Positions 1 through 4,297 of a DNA stretch of 5,201 bases are shown here, one piece after another. The translations under genes were made by a program, and so were the position numbers. Source of the stretch: Pseudomonadota bacterium (GTDB taxonomy: Bacteria; Pseudomonadota; Alphaproteobacteria; Acetobacterales; Acetobacteraceae). The notes under the pieces are model-generated. The model was not told the origin of the DNA. It did not search any database and saw nothing but the letters and a program-made list of their open reading frames with translations. Numbering within the stretch: position 1 is the first letter of the stretch; the number at the start of each line of letters is the position of its first letter. The DNA lies in NCBI GenBank assembly GCA_021808985.1, contig JAKBAQ010000198.1:1-5201 (forward strand), given 5' to 3'.

Positions 1-127
1 TCCCCACCGAAGCCAGCCAGGCTATGCCGCAAATAAACCACACCAGGGCCCATGCCGCTTGCTCTGGGCGGGATTTTTCCGCCGCCCCTACCCGCCCGCC
101 CCGTTCCAAATCGTACTTCCTCGTCAT
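1..127 (-). CDS. Small membrane protein, N-terminal part only (runs off left edge)
   Basis: Reading leftward from the ATG at 127, the frame stays open to the edge and gives 42 residues: a charged, Arg/Lys/Glu-rich N-terminus (about 1-23) followed by a Trp-rich hydrophobic stretch (WALVWFICGIAWLASVG, residues 26-42). That is the pattern of a cytoplasmic tail entering a membrane helix. Most codons end in G or C, like the neighbouring genes. The same frame is open back to a stop at 179-181, so an in-frame ATG at 157 is an alternative start adding ten residues. Neither start has a clear Shine-Dalgarno sequence. The family is not recognised and no function is assigned. The gene lies in the same direction as the transporter at 351-947 but more than 200 bp beyond it. 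Being short and truncated, it could still be a chance frame. Confidence 0.42.
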   Translation of the reverse strand, partial: MTRKYDLERGGRVGAAEKSRPEQAAWALVWFICGIAWLASVG

Positions 128-170
128 CGTAAATCGCAGCGGGAGCGTACCTTGCATCGTTAATCGCAAC
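125..170. repeat. Pair of 16-bp direct repeats spaced 30 bp apart
   Basis: Copy 1 (125-140, CATCGTAAATCGCAGC) and copy 2 (155-170, CATCGTTAATCGCAAC) match at 14 of 16 positions, and their starts are exactly 30 bp apart, close to three helical turns. Copy 2 sits in an imperfect dyad, TTGC at 152-155 facing GCAA at 166-169. On the minus strand each copy begins with a potential ATG (127 and 157) of the left-edge membrane ORF. The helical phasing suggests two sites for one DNA-binding protein, or a small duplication of the 5' end of that gene. No known operator was recognised. Confidence 0.5.
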
Positions 171-350
171 AAGGCGTCTCACCCGCGTTAAGCTCCATCC
201 TTTCAGCCCGCTCGCCATGTTTTCATGATGTCTCTCAACTCCCATAAGTTTGCGCAGGCTGACGATAACTCGCCCCGCATCGCGCCAGCATGTGATGTCT
301 CCGCGACGGGTGGCGCAGAGGCGGCGCGGCGGTTGCGACTTCACGCGCCC
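128..350. other. Intergenic stretch without a convincing gene
   Basis: This stretch lies between the start of the left-edge minus-strand ORF and the stop codon of the CDF-like transporter. Short open frames cross it on both strands, but their products are Arg/Gly/Ala-rich low-complexity translations typical of GC-rich DNA and have no ribosome-binding site. It holds the second 16-bp box (155-170) and the first copy of the 39-bp direct repeat (302-340). No hairpin followed by a T-run that could end transcription of the transporter gene was found. Confidence 0.6.
302..340. repeat. 39-bp direct repeat, copy 1
   Basis: This segment matches 1015-1053 at 37 of 39 positions (differences at 306 and 313), with a perfect 27-bp core at 314-340. 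It lies 10 bp beyond the transporter stop codon, while copy 2 lies upstream of the transporter start, so the two copies bracket that gene in the same orientation. The core ends in GGTTGCGACT. Unlike copy 2, no -10-like hexamer follows at the right distance. It may be a dispersed intergenic repeat family or the scar of a duplication or insertion. Confidence 0.75.
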
Positions 351-947
351 TCACGCCGCCGCGCCGTGTTCCTCGCGGGCGGTGGCCCATACCTCGCGGG
401 CCGCGCTGGCGTTCATGCTGGCGATGCCAAGGCCGACCAGCAGGTCTGGCCAGGCGGCGCGCCAAAGATAGGCGGTGAGCGCGCCGGCGAGGATGATGGC
501 GATGTTGGCCAGCACGTCGTTACGCGCCGAGAGATAGGCGGCCTTGGCGAGGCTGCCGCCATGCGCGCGGTGGCGCGCCAGCATGAGCGCGCAGAGGGCG
601 TTGACCAGCATAGCCCCGGCCGCCGTGGCTGAGAGCAGAGCGGGCGAAGGCGGCAGCGGGTGCAGGAATTTCCGCCACGCCATCCAGATGGTGGCGAGGC
701 CGGGCACGAACAGGACGCCCGCGAGGGCCATGCCGAGGCGCGCCCGCTGACGCAGGCTCCAGCCGATGGCCAGCATGATCAGCAGGTTGACCGAGGCGTC
801 CTCCAGGAAGTCGATACTGTCAGCGAAGAGCGAGACCGAGCCGATGGCCAGCGCCACCGCGCATTCAACCCCAAAATAAGCGAGGTTGAGCGTGCCGGCC
901 CAAAACACGGCGCGCCGGAAAGCGGAGTTTTCAGTGGTGTCGCTCAT
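351..947 (-). CDS. Short CDF-like cation transporter, six-helix membrane domain only
   Basis: The 198-residue product has about six hydrophobic segments (roughly 12-35, 40-62, 71-91, 103-123, 135-157, 164-182), the topology of the cation diffusion facilitator membrane domain, which exports divalent metals such as Zn, Co or Cd by proton antiport. In helix 2, D46 and D50 in FADSIDFLEDA fit the DxxxD metal site of CDF proteins such as YiiP. In helix 5, SARND (140-144) keeps the Asp but has Ser where the family has His. CDF proteins usually reach about 300 residues with a C-terminal cytoplasmic dimerisation domain; here the chain ends 16 residues after helix 6. Short proteins of this type with the DFLED and RND motifs are familiar to me as a distinct subgroup, so this is probably not a truncation. 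The start is supported by AGGAG (956-960 on the plus strand) eight bases before the ATG. Substrate unknown. Confidence 0.85.
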   Translation of the reverse strand: MSDTTENSAFRRAVFWAGTLNLAYFGVECAVALAIGSVSLFADSIDFLEDASVNLLIMLAIGWSLRQRARLGMALAGVLFVPGLATIWMAWRKFLHPLPPSPALLSATAAGAMLVNALCALMLARHRAHGGSLAKAAYLSARNDVLANIAIILAGALTAYLWRAAWPDLLVGLGIASMNASAAREVWATAREEHGAAA

Positions 948-977
948 GCCTGCGGCTCCTGCCGGTTCTGGCCGCTA

Positions 978-1007
978 CTTCAAGGGCGTGGCGGCCGCCA
1001 AAGTCAA
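978..1007 (-). promoter_or_regulatory. Possible weak promoter for the CDF-like gene
   Basis: On the minus strand TTGACT (1002-1007) lies 18 bp before TTGAAG (978-983). The first hexamer matches the sigma70 -35 consensus at five of six bases; the second matches the -10 at only three of six. Predicted transcription would begin near 971, just ahead of the AGGAG at 956-960 and the ATG at 947. Position is good but the -10 is poor. Confidence 0.28.
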
Positions 1008-1014
1008 GCAGGAT

Positions 1015-1053
1015 CGCGGCGGGTGACGCAGAGGCGGCGCGGCGGTTGCGACT
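1015..1053. repeat. 39-bp direct repeat, copy 2
   Basis: Second copy of the repeat at 302-340 (37 of 39 identical, perfect core 1027-1053), in the intergenic region between the divergent transporter and SDR operon. Its 3' end supplies TTGCGA (1046-1051), which can serve as the -35 of a promoter for the operon. Similarity to copy 1 fades immediately after the ACT at 1051-1053. Confidence 0.75.
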
Positions 1054-1074
1054 CCTCAGCCCCTCGCCTAGAAT
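1046..1074 (+). promoter_or_regulatory. Candidate sigma70 promoter of the SDR/ThDP operon
   Basis: TTGCGA (1046-1051, four of six matches to TTGACA) is followed after exactly 17 bp by TAGAAT (1069-1074, five of six matches to TATAAT). Predicted transcription starts near 1081, leaving a leader of about 33 nt before the ATG at 1114. The -35 lies inside repeat copy 2. It is the only good promoter-like pair I saw ahead of the five-gene plus-strand run. Confidence 0.5.
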
Positions 1075-1113
1075 CCAACGGGCCATGACGCGCCCGCTTC
1101 ACAGACCGCCGCT

Positions 1114-1854
1114 ATGACAGCGCTTCTCTCCCTGTTCTCCCTCGCCGGGAAGACGGCGGTGGTGACCGGCGCCTCCCGTGGCATCGGCTTCGCCATCGCC
1201 GAGGGGCTGGCTGGCGCGGGCGCGGCGGTTACCGGCATTGCCCGCTCGGCGGCGCCGCGCGCGGCGTTTCAGCATGATGTCACTTATCTCAGCGCCGATG
1301 TCAGCGAGGGGATTGACGCCGTATTCGCCAATATCGCCGCCGCGCGCGGGCGGATTGACATTCTGGTCAATGCCGCGGGCATTACCCTGCCCGGCCGGAA
1401 CGGCGCCCTCGCCACCTTTGAGGAAACTCTGCGGATCAACCTGACCGCTCCCTACGCCTGCTGCCTCGCGGTGCGGCCGTTCATGCCGGCGGGGGGCAGC
1501 ATCATCAACATCACCAGCATCGGCAGCGTGCTGGGCATGCCCGGCAACCCGGCCTACAACTCGGCCAAGGGCGGGCTGCGGCAGCTCACCAAATCCCTGG
1601 CGCTTGATTACGGTCCGGCCGGAATCCGCGTGAACGCCCTGGCGCCCGGCTATATCGAGACCGACATGACGGCGCGCAGCTTCGCCGACCCTGTCGAGCA
1701 TGAGCGCCGCCGCGCCCATACCTGCCTCGGGCGCTGGGGCAAGGTGGATGACCTGATAGGGGCGGCGGTGTTTCTCGCCTCGGATGCCGCGGCCTACATC
1801 ACCGGCCAGGACCTGTTCGTCGATGGCGGCTGGACCGCCAAAGGGCTGGTGTGA
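1114..1854 (+). CDS. Short-chain dehydrogenase/reductase (SDR 1)
   Basis: A classical 246-residue SDR, the usual length, with a Rossmann fold that uses NAD(P)(H) to oxidise an alcohol or reduce a carbonyl. Visible motifs in order: cofactor loop TGASRGIG (18-25), D62-V63 contacting adenine, NAAG (86-89), and the catalytic set N109, S135, Y148 and K152 in YNSAK, with the normal 13-residue Ser-Tyr spacing. The C-terminus carries the family-typical ITGQDLFVDGG. All catalytic residues are present, so it should be active. A44 preceding region ends in an Arg (R44) after strand 2, which favours NADP(H). It is the first gene of the operon; its TGA shares its last base with the ATG of the isomerase-like gene. 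No Shine-Dalgarno is visible before the ATG, but no other start exists between it and the upstream in-frame stop at 1069-1071. Substrate cannot be read from the sequence; FabG-like ketoreductase naming would be an over-call. Confidence 0.92.
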   Translation: MTALLSLFSLAGKTAVVTGASRGIGFAIAEGLAGAGAAVTGIARSAAPRAAFQHDVTYLSADVSEGIDAVFANIAAARGRIDILVNAAGITLPGRNGALATFEETLRINLTAPYACCLAVRPFMPAGGSIINITSIGSVLGMPGNPAYNSAKGGLRQLTKSLALDYGPAGIRVNALAPGYIETDMTARSFADPVEHERRRAHTCLGRWGKVDDLIGAAVFLASDAAAYITGQDLFVDGGWTAKGLV

Positions 1855-2702
1855 TGCCGCTGCATCCGCGCCTGGGCTTCATGCAGGGGCGGCTCTCGCC
1901 GCTGGTCGACGGCAAGATCCAAGCCTTCCCGGAACGGGACTGGGCGCAGGAATTTCCGGCGGCGCAGGTAATCGGCCTGCCGCTGATGGAATGGACGATG
2001 GATCAGGCGGGCATTCTCGAGAATCCGCTGATGACGGAACCGGGCCGGGCGCGCATCCGCGCGCTCTGCGCCGCGCATGGCGTCGCGGTGCGCTCGCTTA
2101 CCGGCGATTTCTGCATGCACGCGCCGTTCTGGAAGCAAACCGGCGCGGCGCGCGCGGCGCTGGCGGCGCTGTTCGGGCAAGTGGTGGAAGCCTGCGCCAA
2201 GGCTGAGGCCGGCATCATCGTGGTGCCCCTGGTGGATGGCGGCAGCCTTGCCAGCACCGCCGAGCGCGATGCCCTGAGCAGCGAAATGCTGAAGCTGCAG
2301 CCGCTCCTGGCGCGGCTGAACGTGCGCGTCTGCTTTGAGTCCGACCTTGCCCCGGCGCCGCTGGCGGCCTTCATCGCGGATTTTCCCGCGGCGCAATTCG
2401 GCATCAATTACGACATGGGCAACAGCGCCAGCCTGGGCTGGGACCCGCGTGAGGAAATTCCAATGCTGGCCCCGCGCATCCTCAATGTTCATATCAAGGA
2501 CCGCGTGCTGGGCGGCTCCACCGTGCCGCTGGGCACCGGCGCCGCGCAACTGCCGCTGCAATTCACCTTGCTGCGCGAGGCCGGCTATGCGGGCAACTAT
2601 ATCCTGCAAACCGCCCGCGCCCAGGATGGCGACCATGCCGGAGCGCTGCGCACCTATGCCGCATTGGCCCTCGGCCTGTTGGAGGATGGCAGTGGAGCTT
2701 GA
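1854..2702 (+). CDS. Sugar-phosphate isomerase/epimerase-like TIM barrel
   Basis: A 282-residue protein of the xylose isomerase-like TIM-barrel superfamily (AP endonuclease 2 fold), whose members use a divalent metal to isomerise or epimerise sugars. It opens with LGFMQGRL (7-14), the strand-1 motif of this group. Probable metal or active-site residues are E46 (LMEWTMD), E162 (CFESD), D187 (NYDMGN), H213 (VHIKDR, 212-217) and the strand-8 position Q252 (YILQTAR). The last is commonly Glu in related enzymes, so this protein may belong to a Gln subgroup or have altered metal binding. The ATG at 1854 overlaps the preceding stop by one base (TGATG), which suggests coupled translation; a GTG at 1851 directly before it is a less likely start. 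The 3' end overlaps SDR 2. Substrate unknown; the context suggests an unusual sugar or sugar phosphate. Confidence 0.85.
   Translation: MPLHPRLGFMQGRLSPLVDGKIQAFPERDWAQEFPAAQVIGLPLMEWTMDQAGILENPLMTEPGRARIRALCAAHGVAVRSLTGDFCMHAPFWKQTGAARAALAALFGQVVEACAKAEAGIIVVPLVDGGSLASTAERDALSSEMLKLQPLLARLNVRVCFESDLAPAPLAAFIADFPAAQFGINYDMGNSASLGWDPREEIPMLAPRILNVHIKDRVLGGSTVPLGTGAAQLPLQFTLLREAGYAGNYILQTARAQDGDHAGALRTYAALALGLLEDGSGA
2681..2685 (+). promoter_or_regulatory. Shine-Dalgarno that decides the SDR 2 start
   Basis: GGAGG ends six bases before the GTG at 2692, an ideal distance. The nearby in-frame ATG at 2686 touches GGAGG directly and could not use it. The site lies inside the end of the isomerase-like gene, favouring GTG 2692 and an 11-bp gene overlap. 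Confidence 0.65.
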
Positions 2703-3453
2703 TCTCTCCGCGCGGAAGGTGCTGGTGGGCGGCGGCAGCCGGGGCATCGGCCTTGGCATCGCGCGGTTCTTCGCCGAGGCGGGCTGCGAGGTGGCGATCG
2801 CCGCCCGCGGGCAGGCGGACCTTGAGAGCGCGCGGCGCGCGCTGGGCGGCGCGGTGCGGATATTCACCACCGACCTCGCCGACGCCGAAAGCTGCGCCGG
2901 ACTGATCGCCGATCTCGGCCAGGCTTGGGGACGGCTGGACAGCCTCATCACCTGCGCTGGGTCCGGCGCTTCCGTGCCGCCGGGGCAGGAGACAGCCGCC
3001 GAATGGCAGCGGGTGCTGCGGGTCAACCTGTTCACCGCCACCACGCTCATCGCCGCCGCCACGCCCTTGCTGGCGCGCTCGGCCCCGGCCAGCATCGTCT
3101 GCATTTCCTCCATCTGCGGCGTTGAGGCGCTTGGCGCGCCGGTCACCTACTCGGCGGCGAAGGCCGCTCTGCTCATGGCGGTCAAGGGTTTGTCCACGCC
3201 GCTCGCCGGGCAGGGCATCCGCATCAACGCCGTGTCGCCGGGGAATATCATGTTCCCGGGCGGCACCTGGGCGCGCAAGCTGGCCGAAAACCCGCAGGCG
3301 GTGCAGGCGATGCTCGACGCCAAGGTGCCGCAGCGCCGTTTTGGCGCGCCTGAGGATATCGCCAAGGCGGTGGCTTTCCTGGCGTCATCGCACGCGGGTT
3401 TCATCACCGGGGCCAATCTGGTGGTCGATGGCGGCCAGAGCGGATGTTTCTGA
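2692..3453 (+). CDS. Short-chain dehydrogenase/reductase (SDR 2), GTG start
   Basis: A 253-residue SDR from the GTG at 2692 (255 if the ATG at 2686 is used). Motifs: glycine-rich loop GGGSRGIG (13-20), in which the usual leading Thr of TGxxxGxG is Gly; AAR (37-39), whose Arg favours NADP(H); D61-L62; TCAG (87-90) where NNAG is usual; N112; S140; Y153 and K157 in YSAAK, with normal 13-residue Ser-Tyr spacing. The C-terminus has the standard ITGANLVVDGG. The catalytic tetrad is complete, so a working oxidoreductase is expected despite the two altered structural motifs. It overlaps the isomerase-like gene by 11 bp and is followed 13 bp later by SDR 3, so the three are probably translated from one message. 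Its motifs differ clearly from SDR 1 and SDR 3, so it is not a recent duplicate. Substrate unknown. Confidence 0.92.
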   Translation: MELDLSARKVLVGGGSRGIGLGIARFFAEAGCEVAIAARGQADLESARRALGGAVRIFTTDLADAESCAGLIADLGQAWGRLDSLITCAGSGASVPPGQETAAEWQRVLRVNLFTATTLIAAATPLLARSAPASIVCISSICGVEALGAPVTYSAAKAALLMAVKGLSTPLAGQGIRINAVSPGNIMFPGGTWARKLAENPQAVQAMLDAKVPQRRFGAPEDIAKAVAFLASSHAGFITGANLVVDGGQSGCF

Positions 3454-3466
3454 GAGGATCACGACC

Positions 3467-4282
3467 ATGACCGGGCTCGCCAGTTTCAACCTTTCCGGCC
3501 AGCGGGCGCTGATCACCGGCGCGGCCGGGCTGCTGGGCCGCGAACATGCCGCCGCGCTGGGCGAATTGGGGGCGGACGTGGTGCTGACCGATATTGGCGC
3601 AGCCCCCCTGCAGGCGCTGTGCGCCGAACTGGCCGCCGCGCCGGGCGGCAGCTTCCGCGCCATGGTGATGGACGTGACCGACCCGGCCTCCATCGCCGCC
3701 GCCGCGCGCGCGGCGGGGCCGGTGGATATTCTCATCAACAACGCCGCCATCGACCCGAAAGTGACGGCAACCGGGGGGCTGGAGCTCAGCCGCCTGGAGA
3801 ATTTCCCGCTCGCCGAATGGCACCGCCAGATGGAGGTGGGCCTGACAGGCGCCTTTTTGTGCGCGCAGGCCTTCGGCACGGCCATGGCCGCGCGCGGCGG
3901 CGGCGTGATCCTCAACATCGCCTCGGACCTTTCGGTCATCGCCCCGGACCAGCGCCTGTATCAGCGCCCGGATGCGGCGCCCGGCGCCCAGCCCGTGAAG
4001 CCGGTGACCTATTCAGTCATCAAAACCGCGCTGCTCGGCCTCACCCGCTACCTCGCCGGCTACTGGGCGGCGGATAACGTGCGCGTCAACGCCATTTCGC
4101 CGGGCGGTGTTTACAATGGCCAGCCGGAGGCGTTCGTGCAGCGGCTCAGCGCGCTCATCCCCATGGGGCGCATGGCGGGGCGCGATGAATACCGCGCGGC
4201 CGTGCAATTCCTGTGTTCGCCCGCCTCCAGCTACATGACCGGCCAAAACATCGTCATCGATGGCGGCCGCAGCATCCTCTAA
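3467..4282 (+). CDS. Short-chain dehydrogenase/reductase (SDR 3), glycan-locus PtmA-like type
   Basis: A 271-residue SDR. Cofactor loop TGAAGLLG (17-24); D42 at the end of strand 2 favours NAD(H); D69-V70; INNAAI (90-95); catalytic S153 in NIASDLS; Y182 and K186 in YSVIK. Ser and Tyr are 29 residues apart instead of 13, owing to an insertion of about 16 residues (164-180) that should sit beside the substrate pocket. The helix-4 Asn of the SDR tetrad is Gly here (EVGLTG, G125). From memory, the VGLTGAFLC, DLSVIAPDQRLY and GGVYNGQPE segments recur in SDRs of surface-polysaccharide and flagellin-glycosylation loci, including PtmA-type proteins, so these features look subfamily-specific rather than damaged. 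The start is supported by AGGA (3455-3458) eight bases before the ATG. The gene follows SDR 2 by 13 bp and precedes the ThDP enzyme by 15 bp. The precise reaction is not known to me. Confidence 0.9.
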   Translation: MTGLASFNLSGQRALITGAAGLLGREHAAALGELGADVVLTDIGAAPLQALCAELAAAPGGSFRAMVMDVTDPASIAAAARAAGPVDILINNAAIDPKVTATGGLELSRLENFPLAEWHRQMEVGLTGAFLCAQAFGTAMAARGGGVILNIASDLSVIAPDQRLYQRPDAAPGAQPVKPVTYSVIKTALLGLTRYLAGYWAADNVRVNAISPGGVYNGQPEAFVQRLSALIPMGRMAGRDEYRAAVQFLCSPASSYMTGQNIVIDGGRSIL

Positions 4283-4297
4283 CCCCAGGGAGTTCCC

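Noticed and set aside
51..53. Alternative minus-strand start giving a 17-residue open fragment to the left edge
   Set aside because: Its frame gives no hydrophobic segment, while the overlapping frame starting at 127 is longer and encodes a clear membrane helix.
66..83. Possible terminator: GGCGG and CCGCC around a T-rich loop
   Set aside because: The stem is only five pairs and the T-run is in the loop, not after the stem, so it does not fit an intrinsic terminator on either strand.
660..1088. 142-residue plus-strand frame antisense to the transporter and extending into the intergenic region
   Set aside because: It is low-complexity and lies opposite a well-supported membrane gene. The peptide QRRRGGCD shared with another frame near 250-471 is just the translated 39-bp DNA repeat.
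1099..1719. 206-residue open frame on the minus strand opposite SDR 1
   Set aside because: Antisense shadow of a complete SDR with intact catalytic residues; no ribosome-binding site or domain.
1794..3146. 450-residue open frame on the minus strand across SDR 1, the isomerase-like gene and SDR 2
   Set aside because: It is antisense to genes with clear motifs, has a low-complexity Arg/Ala/Gly/His-rich product and no recognisable domain: a shadow frame of GC-rich coding DNA.
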